This document shows positions 36,925-45,435 of a DNA stretch of 64,000 bases, in pieces. Below the pieces are notes generated by a model. The model was not told where the DNA came from and did no database searches. It saw nothing but the letters and a program-made list of their open reading frames with translations. Source of the DNA: Ancylomarina longa (GTDB lineage: Bacteria; Bacteroidota; Bacteroidia; Bacteroidales; Marinifilaceae). Made by a program: the position numbers and the translations under genes. The stretch spans positions 1 to 64,000 of the forward strand of contig NZ_RJJX01000017.1 in the NCBI RefSeq assembly GCF_003996985.1. Reading direction: 5' to 3'. How positions within the stretch are numbered: position 1 is the stretch's first letter; each line of letters starts with the position of its first letter.

Positions 36925-37827
36925 TTATTGGTTATTTTGTTCTGTCAAATTATCATCTGATTCATTCTTCATTTTCTGATCCAAAATTGCTTGAATCATT
37001 ATTTCTGGATTAGACCATGGTATAAAGTGATTTACATCATTCATAAGTCTGTAATTCACGTTCTTCTGGAATTGCAAATAATAGTATAGAGTTTTGTATG
37101 GAACCAATACATCTTTTTTTCCTTGAATGTAGAAAGTTGATACGTTTATATCACACAAACGATTTTCATTTTTTTCTAAATTTTCAGATAAAGCCATCAT
37201 TTCCATATTGCTTACGCTTAAATCATGCGGGATTAATCTTTTGCTTAAACCTCCAGAGGCAATTATATTATACCATCTTGCTTTTTGATACTTAGGAGAT
37301 AGACAAGGAGCCACATAAATTGCATTAGAAATTTTATCCGGATAATCCAGAATACTCTGTTCTAAGATGGCACCACCATAGGAATGACCCACGACAATAA
37401 ATTTTTCGGAGCTAGCTCCAAAATAATCCATCACTCGTGCCGCAACTTGAGCTTGATTTTTAAGTGAAGTTTGAACGGGTATATTTGTTAATCCATATCC
37501 CGGGCGATCATAAGAGATCATGCAAAACTTAGTGCGCAATAAACTATCCTTAAATATATTTTTAAAGTCGAACCAAACCCCTGGTGAACCATGAATGAAT
37601 AGAATTTTAGGCTTTTTTAAATCCCCTATATGAATAGCATGGATCTTATAATTTTTGAATGGAATAAAATTGCTTTGAGTTCTAATATTATTTTTTTGTA
37701 ATTCTAAAAGAACTTTACGATCATCAAATTGAGAGTGAAATTTTTGAAAAAAAAATACAATTATAATGCTGAATATAAACGCAATTATCCCAAAAAAAAT
37801 TACAATTTTTTTTACTCGTTTTTTCAT
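36925..37827 (-). CDS. membrane-anchored alpha/beta hydrolase
   Basis: A 300-residue hydrolase. N-terminal membrane anchor (IVIFFGIIAFIFSIIIVFFF), oxyanion HGSPG, nucleophile elbow VVGHSYGGAI, catalytic Asp in QGKKDVLVP and His in DVNHFIPWSNP. Substrate unknown. It precedes msrB by 61 bases on the same strand and may be co-transcribed with it. Confidence 0.85.
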   Translation of the reverse strand: MKKRVKKIVIFFGIIAFIFSIIIVFFFQKFHSQFDDRKVLLELQKNNIRTQSNFIPFKNYKIHAIHIGDLKKPKILFIHGSPGVWFDFKNIFKDSLLRTKFCMISYDRPGYGLTNIPVQTSLKNQAQVAARVMDYFGASSEKFIVVGHSYGGAILEQSILDYPDKISNAIYVAPCLSPKYQKARWYNIIASGGLSKRLIPHDLSVSNMEMMALSENLEKNENRLCDINVSTFYIQGKKDVLVPYKTLYYYLQFQKNVNYRLMNDVNHFIPWSNPEIMIQAILDQKMKNESDDNLTEQNNQ

Positions 37828-37991
37828 TATCGGCTTGTAAGATTGTACCTAGGTGTAATAAAATACAATTTAGTCTTAAATACAAACAGAAAATGTTATA
37901 ATTCCTTAATTAGTAGATTTATTCAGTATGGTAAGTATTAGTTGTTTCTGGAAGAAGTTAATTATTATTAGCAACAGAATAGCGAGATATA

Positions 37992-38363
37992 TTATAAATG
38001 CTTATTGATTAATTTTATGAAATCATCTTTTTTTACTGGTTTAGCAATATAATCATCACAACCATTTATAAGGGACTTTTGCTTATCTCCCAACATAGCA
38101 AATGCTGTTTGGGCAATGATTGGAAGATTAGGTCTTATTTTTTTTATGGCTTGAGTAGCTTCGTATCCATCCATTAACGGCATTTTAATATCCATTAGCA
38201 CTAAATCTATATTATCATGTTCTTTGCACAGTTCTATGGCTTCCAGTCCATTGCTGGCAACCAATACTTTACATTGCAAATGATAAAGTAACTCTTCGAA
38301 GTATATGCGATTAAATTCTTCATCTTCAACAACCAGTATAGTTTTACCTTTAGTGCTATTCAT
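37992..38363 (-). CDS. single-domain response regulator
   Basis: A 123-residue receiver domain without output domain. Acidic pocket E13-D14, phosphoacceptor Asp58 (LVLMDIKMP), Thr in AQTAFA and Lys in IAKPVKK complete the site. Resembles receivers of hybrid phosphorelays or CheY-like proteins. No kinase is adjacent; two TPR histidine kinases elsewhere in the window lack partners. Confidence 0.9.
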   Translation of the reverse strand: MNSTKGKTILVVEDEEFNRIYFEELLYHLQCKVLVASNGLEAIELCKEHDNIDLVLMDIKMPLMDGYEATQAIKKIRPNLPIIAQTAFAMLGDKQKSLINGCDDYIAKPVKKDDFIKLINKHL

Positions 38364-38520
38364 AGTTAACCTTTCGTTTATAGATTCAAAAATAAACTAT
38401 ATCTATGAACTTTAAAAATGATTTTTTTAATTATTATCTCTAAAAAAAACATGCAATGATGTTGGTGATTCTTTTAAATGTATTTATAAATATTTGAGTT
38501 GAATTTAAATAGTAGAGTTG

Positions 38521-39141
38521 TTATATATTTTTCATTAATTCTTCAAATCGATTAAAGAAACAACTTAAATGATATCCATCCAGAAGTGCGTGATGTGCTT
38601 CAACACTAACCGGCATCATCAATTGATTATTTTCTTCAAATATTTTACCGAATACAATTTTTGGAATAGAATCCTCCTTATCAAACATTCGTGGATGCTT
38701 AATACTTGTGAAATTCCTCCATGGTATTACGGAAACATAAATGAGATTTAAATCATTTTTCGTTACAAAGTGATCTTGATTTTTGGCTGTATCAATTGCA
38801 TCGCATGTGCTGGAATAAAATTTTGGGAATTCTTTATGATAATTGAAATAACAAAAATTGAATGTGTTATTTTTTTTAAAAACGGTAGTAGTCCCGTTTA
38901 TCTTTTGAAATTCAAGGACTTTATCTTCTGATATTCTAAGTCTAAATTCTGATATTTCATTCATTGCCTGCAATGCTTTATGCATGTAGTGTACAAAAAA
39001 TGATTCCTTGGTTTTCTTTACTTCATTGTATAAATTAGTACAGATTACATTAGAAGAGGCACCAAACATAGGATCATCGAAGTTTTTAAAAAATTGATAT
39101 TGTGCTTTCCTATTCCAGTTTTCTATTTCAATTTCCTTCAT
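38521..39141 (-). CDS. chloramphenicol acetyltransferase-like protein
   Basis: A 206-residue CatA-like O-acetyltransferase. The active-site motif HHALLDG (catalytic H184, D188) fits HHxxxDG, and the N-terminal RKAQYQFFKNFDDPMF resembles type A enzymes. True chloramphenicol resistance is not assured; related proteins acetylate other substrates. No resistance-gene context is seen, though the decay zone with two IS elements begins about 0.5 kb away. Confidence 0.82.
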   Translation of the reverse strand: MKEIEIENWNRKAQYQFFKNFDDPMFGASSNVICTNLYNEVKKTKESFFVHYMHKALQAMNEISEFRLRISEDKVLEFQKINGTTTVFKKNNTFNFCYFNYHKEFPKFYSSTCDAIDTAKNQDHFVTKNDLNLIYVSVIPWRNFTSIKHPRMFDKEDSIPKIVFGKIFEENNQLMMPVSVEAHHALLDGYHLSCFFNRFEELMKNI

Positions 39142-39342
39142 ATTTTTTTTATTTTACTCAATTTTCCAGAATAAATATTGACAAATGAGTTGAGACAAAT
39201 GTAATTTTATTTCTGAATAGATGAAAAATGCATAGTTCTTTGCTAAGTTATTCTATTCCTGGCTGAATTAGCTATTAGGATAATGTTTGTAAATTATATA
39301 TCTTCGAAATATAGAACATAAATAATTAAAAATTAATTTAAA

Positions 39343-39576
39343 ATGACAAATAATAATGAAATTGCATGTGTCTTTGTAGGATCTTTTATTGATGTACAAT
39401 ATTATAAGGAAAGATTAGAAGAAATTGGGATTTCTTCACTTACCAAGGATGAATTTAGTTCAGGAATGATTGTTGGTATGGGAGGAATTCCTGATTCCAT
39501 TGAATTATTCGTGGAAGAATCTGATTTGGAAAAGGCTAAAAAAATAATAAGAAATATTAGAAATGAGGAGAATTAA
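39343..39576 (+). CDS. DUF2007 domain protein
   Basis: A 77-residue protein (CVFVGSFIDVQYYKERLEEIG, IELFVEESDLEKAKKII) that fits the small DUF2007 family, thought to be a ferredoxin-like-fold signal-transducing domain. Role unknown. It lies just before the IS200-like remnant. Confidence 0.82.
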   Translation: MTNNNEIACVFVGSFIDVQYYKERLEEIGISSLTKDEFSSGMIVGMGGIPDSIELFVEESDLEKAKKIIRNIRNEEN

Positions 39577-39622
39577 CTGATTATTAAATATTTCTTAGCC
39601 CATTTTAATCTCTCCGGGTTTA

Positions 39623-40155
39623 ATTCCCCGCTGCTTGCAGCGTAAAGTTTATAGTTTTGTGTATGAAAGAAAGTCGTTATATACATAAATCACACAATGT
39701 TTCCATATTGTTGTATCATTTTGTCTGTTCAGCAAAGTATCGACGAGTTGTTTTCAGTGAGATGGTGGATGAAACCTTGAAGGATATCTGCCTTGAAATA
39801 GAAAAGCGTTATGAGATTCATTTTTTAGAAATTGGTACAGACAATGATCATGTTCATTTTTTGGTTCAGTCAGTTCCTATGAAAAGTCCGACACAAATAA
39901 TAAAGATGCTAAAAAGTATAACTGCTCGAGAGATATTTCGATGCCATCCAGAGGTAAAAAAACAATTGTGGGGAGGCGAATTTTAACAGATGGTTATTTT
40001 GTTAGTACAGTTGGTAAGCACGGGAATGAGAGTACAATCTCAATATATGTTAGAGATCAAGGAGTAGAGAAAGAATATAAATGTCTACATAAGAATAAAC
40101 AATTGGTTTTGTTTTAAGCCAAGTAGCAGATACCCCGTCTGCTTGCAGCGGGGAG
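39623..40155 (+). mobile_element. IS200/IS605-like element, decayed
   Basis: The left end carries the hairpin CGCTGC-TT-GCAGCG (39629-39642) and the right end a CCCCG-T-CTGC-TT-GCAG-CGGGG hairpin (40133-40152). The shared CTGCTTGCAG core at both ends and no inverted terminal repeat match IS200/IS605 elements, which use end hairpins. Ends are approximate. Confidence 0.72.
39663..40117 (+). pseudogene. tnpA: IS200-type transposase TnpA, frameshifted
   Basis: HUH single-strand transposase. The frame opens at ATG 39663 (MKESRYIHKSHNVSILLYH) and has the HUH motif in DNDHVHFLVQS. It ends early in GGEF (TAA near 39984). Shifting one frame there continues DGYFVSTVGKHGNES through the putative catalytic Tyr (ISIYVRDQG) to the stop at 40115-40117. 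A single-base deletion explains the break, so the transposase is inactive. Confidence 0.82.
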
Positions 40156-40176
40156 ATTCATTAAAACATGAGGTAT

Positions 40177-40458
40177 ATGAAAAAATTAATATTTGTTCTT
40201 ACTTTATTATCCATTGGGATAATTGTATTTGCTTAATGTGCCACAACAATAAGCTTGATTTTGAGTGAAAAATTAAATGCATTTGCCGAATTGTATGGTT
40301 TCCTTCCTGGTAAAGGGAAAAATGATCATCGGTGGGATGGAGGTCTCACTTACGAAGTAAATGAAAATTTACAGCTTGATATTTCAACAGGAATTGGTTT
40401 AAGTAAGGTTTCTCCAGATTTTTTTCCTAGCTTAGGATTATCAATAAGAATGCCGTAA
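40177..40458 (+). pseudogene. remnant of an outer-membrane transporter-like protein
   Basis: ATG 40177 opens a signal peptide (MKKLIFVLTLLSIGIIVFA) stopped by TAA at 40234. The same frame then runs on from 40237 as a barrel C-terminus (KLNAFAELYGFLPGKGKNDH, then LTYEVNENLQLDISTGIGLS). The middle of the barrel is missing. Thus a large in-frame deletion and a nonsense codon, probably Q to stop. It borders the IS200-like remnant. Confidence 0.75.
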
Positions 40459-40590
40459 GGCAGTTTATTACATCAATTCAGAGAAAGTTTGATTTGTTTT
40501 ACAATTCAAACTTTTTTTGTGCTCTGAAATTGAATGCTTTATCGATAGAAGTGGATTTTGCAAACGGCATGATTTAATAATTTTGGATTC

Positions 40591-40763
40591 CTATTTGGCT
40601 CTTAAAGCATGCCTCTGATTTCTATAAAAGATTAAAAAATCATTTTTTTCTACAGTTTGAAAGGTTTCAATAATATCAATTCTCCCGCTTTTTATTAATA
40701 ATTCTGCAGCTGTAGGAGGGCTTTGTTAGAAAGAATCATTTCTATTCTTAGAGAATAATCCAT
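40591..40763 (-). pseudogene. short coding remnant
   Basis: On the minus strand MDYSLRIEMILS is followed, after a frameshift, by PTAAELLIKSGRIDIIETFQ and VEKNDFLIFYRNQRHALRAK ending at TAG. The second part is bounded upstream by a stop, so it has no start of its own. Composition looks like real coding sequence. The family is not recognised. Confidence 0.35.
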
Positions 40764-40796
40764 TTTGAATGTTCTATTATATTGAAAAATGCTTAC

Positions 40797-41697
40797 TCAA
40801 GCAACTTTCTTTTTAATGCTTTTTGTTTTTCTAATCATGGAAATCGAATAAAGTATCAATGCAAACCATATTAAACTAAATGCTATTGCCTGTTCGTGAT
40901 GAAATGTCTCGCCATATACAAAGATACCAATTAGCAGCATGAGACTTAGATCAAGATATTGCATAAAACTAAGAAGCCGATAAGAGAATTCGTTGTGCTC
41001 CTTTTGAAACCAATAAAGAGGTAGAGTGGTTGCTATTCCGGTGATAATTAGATAAATATAAATATTTTCCGAAATGGTGAATAAAGCTCCAGAACCTAAC
41101 CACATTTTATAGATAATATAAATTCCGGCAAGGGGTGCGAGTAAAAGTGTTTCTATCATTAAGGCTGGAATAGCAGAAATTCCAGAGTTTTTTTTACCAA
41201 GCCATACATTCCAAATGAGATTGCCAGAAATAAAGCAATTAGAGGGAATTTCCCATAATCCACGGTAAGGTAAATTACAGCGATAGCAGCTATTATTAAG
41301 GCAGTAATTTTTAGTTTATCTAATTTTTCATTAAAACAATCATACCTAATATCATATTTACAATTGGATTGATATAATATCCCAGACTAGCTTCTACAAT
41401 TTGATTGGAATTAACAGCGTAAATAAAGATCCCCCAGTTGGAGCCTATAAGTATGGAGGAGAGAAGTAAGGAATTACGGTTTTTTCTTTGTTTAAGTAAA
41501 TCGAATATACTGCTTTGTTTTCGCCATAAGATGAACAAGCATAAAAAAACAAAGGATCAAAAGATCCGATGGGCTAAAATTTCTAAAGCAGAAACTTGGG
41601 TTAAGTAATTTTTAGAATATTGGTAGAATACCCCTCAGGCAAAAAATGCTTGAAGGGCATAAACATATCCCATCGCCGTATTCTGCGAATTTTCCAT
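40797..41697 (-). pseudogene. rarD: RarD/EamA-type transporter pseudogene
   Basis: A drug/metabolite transporter of the RarD type, read in pieces: MENSQNTAMGYVYALQAFFA, TGA, GVFYQYSKNYLTQVSALEIL, AHRIF, TGA, SFVFLCLFILWRK, SNWGIFIYAVN, EASLGYYINP, then a one-base frameshift near 41327 (MIVL to NEKLDKLK) and on to the end. Both TGA codons stand where family members carry Trp, so each is a TGG-to-TGA change. Other Trp codons in the same gene are TGG. Three separate lesions show the gene is dead. Confidence 0.88.
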
Positions 41698-41741
41698 AGT
41701 TGAATTGTATAAGTTATTTGAGGTGGTGCTAATTAAATTAA

Positions 41742-42701
41742 TAGAGGTCAGTAGATAAATACATATATTTACATTCAATGAAAACAGGGGAATCATGGAT
41801 TTATATAAAGGTCAAAACCTCATATAGTTTACTGAACGCTTCAAAACAGATGAAGATTGCATAAAATACTTAGCTGGAATAAAATGGCAGGAAGGTTTTA
41901 AGTGTGTGAAATGTGGTCACACCGGCAGTCAGATTAGGTCCAACTCTTCGCGGATTTGTAATAAGTGTAGCCATACTGAGTCTGCAACGGCAAATACATT
42001 GTTCCACAAAGTTAAATTTGGTGTGCGCAAAGCATTCTTTATTTGCTTTGAGATGGCCACCTCGACCAAAAGCCTTTCTGCTAGTTATATTACTGTCAGG
42101 TTTGGGGTGACAGAAAAAACTGCAAGGTTCTTTATGCACAAGATTAGAGAGGCAATGAAATCAAGTGAGAATCATCCTATGGATGGCATTGTTCATGTTG
42201 ATGAATTTGTTGTCGGAGGTAAAGAAAAAGGTAAAGTCGGCAGGAGCTACAATGCCAGGAAAAAGAAAGTGGTATGTGCAGTAGAGCTTACCGATGAAGG
42301 GAAAGTTAAACGTATGTACTCCATGAAGATCGATAATTATTCTGCAAAAGAATTAGAAAAGATATTCGAGAAACATATTTCAGAGCAAGCTACCGTTGTT
42401 ACCGATAAATGGAAAGGTTACAGGCCTTTAATGAGTCAGTACAACATTACTCAAGTTGAAAGCGATCATGGCTTGAACTTTAAAGCCATGCATACGATGA
42501 TACATCAAGTAAAGTCATGGATAAGAACAACTTATTCGTGGGTCAGCGAGTTTAACATCAATCGCTACCTTAATGAATTTTGTTATAGGATAAACCGTTC
42601 TTTAATGAAAGAGAATATATTTAATAATTTGATCAGGAAAATGGTAACTGCCGAGAAAATATATCAAGAAAAATTAATATGCAACTAACTACTGACCTCT
42701 A
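41742..42701 (+). mobile_element. IS1595-family insertion sequence
   Basis: Perfect 13-bp terminal inverted repeats (TAGAGGTCAGTAG at 41742-41754 and its complement at 42689-42701) are flanked by an 8-bp direct duplication TAAATTAA (41734-41741 and 42702-42709). Length is 960 bp. The element contains one transposase gene. An intact duplication means the insertion is recent or undisturbed. It landed just beside the rarD pseudogene. Confidence 0.92.
41795..42688 (+). pseudogene. IS1595-family transposase with amber codon
   Basis: Zinc-ribbon N-terminus (CVKCGHTGS with RICNKCSHTES) and DDE-type core (HVDEFVVGGKEKGKVGR, VTDKWKGY, NEFCYRINRSL). The natural start appears to be ATG 41795 (MDLYKGQNLI), but codon 11 is TAG before FTERFKTDEDC, where CAG would fit. 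The open frame downstream begins only at a GTG (41906) inside the zinc ribbon. The gene is probably inactive or requires readthrough. Confidence 0.85.
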
Positions 42702-42806
42702 TAAATTAAAAAGGATTTAACTGCAAATTTTTCTCCTGACAATTTATTTAGAATGCAGTGAATAGGAGACCAACTATGAATGGTTGAGATTAATAGCTAA
42801 AAGGAG

Positions 42807-43487
42807 TTAACCATTTTTACTGATGCTTCTTAGACGCTCTATATCCAAAATTTCAATATTTTTACCGTTTAATGAAATTACACCATCACTATTTAAATTA
42901 GCCAATATACGAGAAACACTTTCTCTGGAGTTACCCGTTAAATCCCCAAATTCCTGACGGGATAATGGAAGATCAAAAGTGGTTTCATTAAATATTTCAT
43001 CTGCAAAAAAGCAGAGAGCTTCCGCAATTCGTCCCTGACTTTGTTTCTGTACCTGATTTACGCAATGGGCAAAATGAGCTAACTCATTCTTGCATAATTC
43101 TGTTATTATTTCGTAGGCAAAATTGCTATTTGATGCGATAAACTCTTTAAAAGAATTTAAATCTATGAAACAAACGGACGTATTCATTATTGCTGTTGCA
43201 GAATAATGATTAACCTTGTCTCCAAAGGTTGTTGGAATTCCAAGGTAAGTTGGCCCCTTAATAATCTTTAAAATTTGTTCTCGATCAGGTCCGGTAATAT
43301 GTATTTTAACCAATCCACTTTTTACAAAAATAATATTTGAAGAAAGAGCATTTTGTTTGAATATAACATCACCTTTAGAAAATTGCACATCAACACAACT
43401 TTTCTCAAGCATTTTTAATTCGTTATCGTTTAAAAAATTAGAAGCAAAAGACTTGTTGACACAAAATTTACATGATTTTCCGTTCAT
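42807..43487 (-). CDS. Crp/Fnr family regulator beside the Hdr/Qmo-like operon
   Basis: A 226-residue regulator: an N-terminal stretch with CKFC (C6, C9) and further Cys near residues 31 and 107, a cyclic-nucleotide-binding barrel (GDVIFKQNALSSNIIFVKSG), and a HTH_Crp domain (LSRQEFGDLTGNSRESVSRI). FNR uses four Cys to hold an oxygen-labile cluster; whether these form one is unproven. It is divergent from the operon across a palindrome of the CRP type, so it is the likely regulator. Confidence 0.9.
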   Translation of the reverse strand: MNGKSCKFCVNKSFASNFLNDNELKMLEKSCVDVQFSKGDVIFKQNALSSNIIFVKSGLVKIHITGPDREQILKIIKGPTYLGIPTTFGDKVNHYSATAIMNTSVCFIDLNSFKEFIASNSNFAYEIITELCKNELAHFAHCVNQVQKQSQGRIAEALCFFADEIFNETTFDLPLSRQEFGDLTGNSRESVSRILANLNSDGVISLNGKNIEILDIERLRSISKNG

Positions 43488-43620
43488 AAATTATTCTCGT
43501 CTAAATTAAAGAAATAATTATTTAATAATTATCTTAGCTATGGCATTGTAAATTTGAATTTTAGCTATTTGTATGGTGTTTTAGTAGTAAATACAGATAC
43601 AAATATATAAATATTTCGAC

Positions 43621-43640
43621 AATGTGATATGAATCACATT
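43621..43640. promoter_or_regulatory. Crp/Fnr-type operator
   Basis: AATGTGAT-ATGA-ATCACATT is a perfect 8-bp inverted repeat containing TGTGA-N6-TCACA, the CRP/FNR-family consensus. It is centred about 107 bases before the start codon of the first dsrE-like gene and about 143 bases before the divergent regulator start. Confidence 0.85.
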
Positions 43641-43692
43641 TAAATATGTCTGAACTCACACCCTAAATAATAGAAGGTATTTCTTCTCTATA

Positions 43693-43700
43693 TATTTTTG
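43693..43700 (+). promoter_or_regulatory. candidate -7 element of the Hdr/Qmo-like operon
   Basis: TATTTTTG is an exact match to TAnnTTTG, 37 bases before the ATG. No -33 TTTG is present 19-21 bases upstream. The palindrome centre would lie near -76, a class I activator position, consistent with activation by the Crp/Fnr protein. Confidence 0.5.
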
Positions 43701-43736
43701 CAACGTAACCTATAAAAAACCTAAAACCAAAAAAAA

Positions 43737-44156
43737 ATGGCAAATAAAAAATTAACCTTAGCCCTTTATACTGGTAGCGTAGATAAATTAACTGCTGCTG
43801 GTGTGATTCTTGGTGGTGCAGCTGCTGAGGATATGGATGTTGAAATTTACGTTTTGCTGCAAGCGGCTTTTGCATTTAAAAAAGAAAATGCATTAACAAA
43901 TGACCGTGTTGCGGAGATAACTGACAAAAAGGATGAATTTCTTGCCTCTCTTGACCGACTTAATACTCCCCATTGGACAGATGCTTTTAAAACTGCCAAA
44001 GAATTAACAAACATGACTATTCATGTTTGTGGATTTGCAGGAAAAGTTTGGCATGGAGAAAAGTTGGATGATTTCATCGATTTAGTAGATGACATTTGCG
44101 GAATTAGTCAGTATTTGACCTCTGCAGAAAACTCCGATATTAATTTATTTATCTAA
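43737..44156 (+). CDS. DsrE-like sulfur-relay protein, first of a pair
   Basis: A 139-residue soluble protein. The N-terminal half TLALYTGSVDKLTAAGVILG, AAAEDMDVEIYVLLQAAFAF fits DsrE/DsrF-like folds, and the tail ends in NLFI. C98 (TIHVCGFAGK) aligns with the conserved Cys of the next gene product, and a second Cys is C121. These proteins carry persulfide sulfur between partners. First gene of the operon, 13 bases before its paralogue. Confidence 0.82.
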   Translation: MANKKLTLALYTGSVDKLTAAGVILGGAAAEDMDVEIYVLLQAAFAFKKENALTNDRVAEITDKKDEFLASLDRLNTPHWTDAFKTAKELTNMTIHVCGFAGKVWHGEKLDDFIDLVDDICGISQYLTSAENSDINLFI

Positions 44157-44169
44157 TTAAAAAACAAAA

Positions 44170-44736
44170 ATGCAACAAGTAACAGAAACTCAGGCTGTTG
44201 ATTTTCAAAAACAAATTGACGAACTAAAGAAAAAGGTTTCCATGTTAGAGGGAATGAATCAGGACCAGCTATCAATCGCCGTAGTATCTGGTGATTTTGA
44301 TAAGGTTTTGGCTGCCATGGTTATTTCTCTGGGAGCTGCAGCAATGGATATGGAAGTGAAATTGTTCTTTTCATTTTGGTCTCTTGCAGCATTGCGTGAT
44401 CCTAAAAAGAAAGCTCATGGTAAAAACTTTGTGTCTAAAATGTTTGGTATAATGCTTCCTAAGGGAAAAGATAAATTGAAATTATCGAACATGAATATGG
44501 GAGGAATGGGACCAAAAATGATTAAGTCTATCATGAAAAAACACGGTGTGCTTTCTTTGGAAGAAATGTTTAAACAAGCCGGAGAATTCGGTATTGAAAT
44601 TACCATATGCGAAATGTCCATGGATTTGATGGGTATTAAAAAAGAAGAATTGATTGACTATCCAAACTTACGTTTTGCCGGAGCAGTAACTTTTGCCGGT
44701 GACGCAGGAGAGAGTAGTGCACAGTTATTTATATAG
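44170..44736 (+). CDS. DsrE3-type sulfur-relay protein
   Basis: A 188-residue protein of the COG2210/DsrE3 type. After a coiled N-terminus (KQIDELKKKVSMLEGM) comes SIAVVSGDFDKVLAAMVISL, AAAMDMEVKLFFSFW and the conserved Cys147 in ITICEMSMDLMGIKKEELID. The C-terminus ends in QLFI. DsrE3 proteins partner TusA in sulfur-oxidising (sHdr) pathways. A Met/Lys/Gly-rich loop (residues about 82-122) has no obvious role. Confidence 0.88.
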   Translation: MQQVTETQAVDFQKQIDELKKKVSMLEGMNQDQLSIAVVSGDFDKVLAAMVISLGAAAMDMEVKLFFSFWSLAALRDPKKKAHGKNFVSKMFGIMLPKGKDKLKLSNMNMGGMGPKMIKSIMKKHGVLSLEEMFKQAGEFGIEITICEMSMDLMGIKKEELIDYPNLRFAGAVTFAGDAGESSAQLFI

Positions 44737-44771
44737 TAAGAATATATTTTTAATTATTAAAATTTAAGATC

Positions 44772-45020
44772 ATGACACAAGAAGAATTATTGACAATAAA
44801 AGCAGACACATCTGTAGACGCACGTGGAACTTCATGCCCAGGTCCATTATTGGCAGCTAAAAAAGCAATTGGTACTATTGAGAAAGGTCAGATTATGGAA
44901 GTGCTTTCAGCTGATGAAGGAACTAGAAATGATATTCCAAAATGGTGTAACAAAAAAGGTTTTGAATGCTTGGGAACTGTTGAGGAATCAGGCTTTTATA
45001 AAATTTATTTAAAAAAATAA
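44772..45020 (+). CDS. tusA: TusA-family sulfur carrier
   Basis: An 82-residue sulfur carrier. The CPGP motif with Cys22 (GTSCPGPLLAAKKAI) is the persulfide-bearing site; KGQIMEVLSADEGTRNDIP is typical. In bacteria TusA passes sulfur to DsrE-type proteins. It sits two bases before the MvhD-like gene. Confidence 0.93.
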   Translation: MTQEELLTIKADTSVDARGTSCPGPLLAAKKAIGTIEKGQIMEVLSADEGTRNDIPKWCNKKGFECLGTVEESGFYKIYLKK

Positions 45021-45022
45021 AG

Positions 45023-45430
45023 ATGGGAGCGGAAAAAGTAAATAAAAACCCAAAGATCCTGGTTTTCTCTACAGAGAAAATCTCTGATCCAGCCATTGAT
45101 ATGGCGGGTTTATTGAAGTTACATTATCCGCCTACTGTCTATACTATCACAGTACCTTGTTCAAGTGGAATAAAACCAAAATGGATTTTACGTGCCCTTG
45201 AACAAGGCTTTGATGGTGTATTTATAGCTGCTGATGGAACCGACTGCCCTTATGGTGAATCTTGTGTCGATAAAACTGGTCAGCTTGTAGGTGTAACTCA
45301 AGAAATTTTAAAGGAAAAAGGAATGGATCCTGCACGCCTGAAAATGGCAGCTATTTGTTCTGTATGTAGTGAGCCATTCGTAAAACACGTTAAGAGTTTT
45401 ACCAAGTATTTAATGAATTCTTCAAACTAA
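45023..45430 (+). CDS. MvhD-like iron-sulfur protein
   Basis: A 135-residue protein of the hydrogenase iron-sulfur subunit (MvhD/FlpD) family. C46, C75, C81, C112 and C115 (VPCSSGIKPKWILRALE, GTDCPYGESC, AICSVCSEPF) hold a 2Fe-2S centre. In methanogens MvhD carries electrons to HdrA; in sulfate reducers the domain is fused to QmoB. Here it is a separate gene with 5 bases before the first hdrA-like gene. No hydrogenase or formate dehydrogenase gene is nearby. Confidence 0.9.
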   Translation: MGAEKVNKNPKILVFSTEKISDPAIDMAGLLKLHYPPTVYTITVPCSSGIKPKWILRALEQGFDGVFIAADGTDCPYGESCVDKTGQLVGVTQEILKEKGMDPARLKMAAICSVCSEPFVKHVKSFTKYLMNSSN

Positions 45431-45435
45431 GTAGA

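Noticed and set aside
40797-41697. TGA read as Trp or selenocysteine
   Set aside because: Other Trp codons in the same frame and window are TGG, a frameshift is also present and no SECIS-like context is seen.
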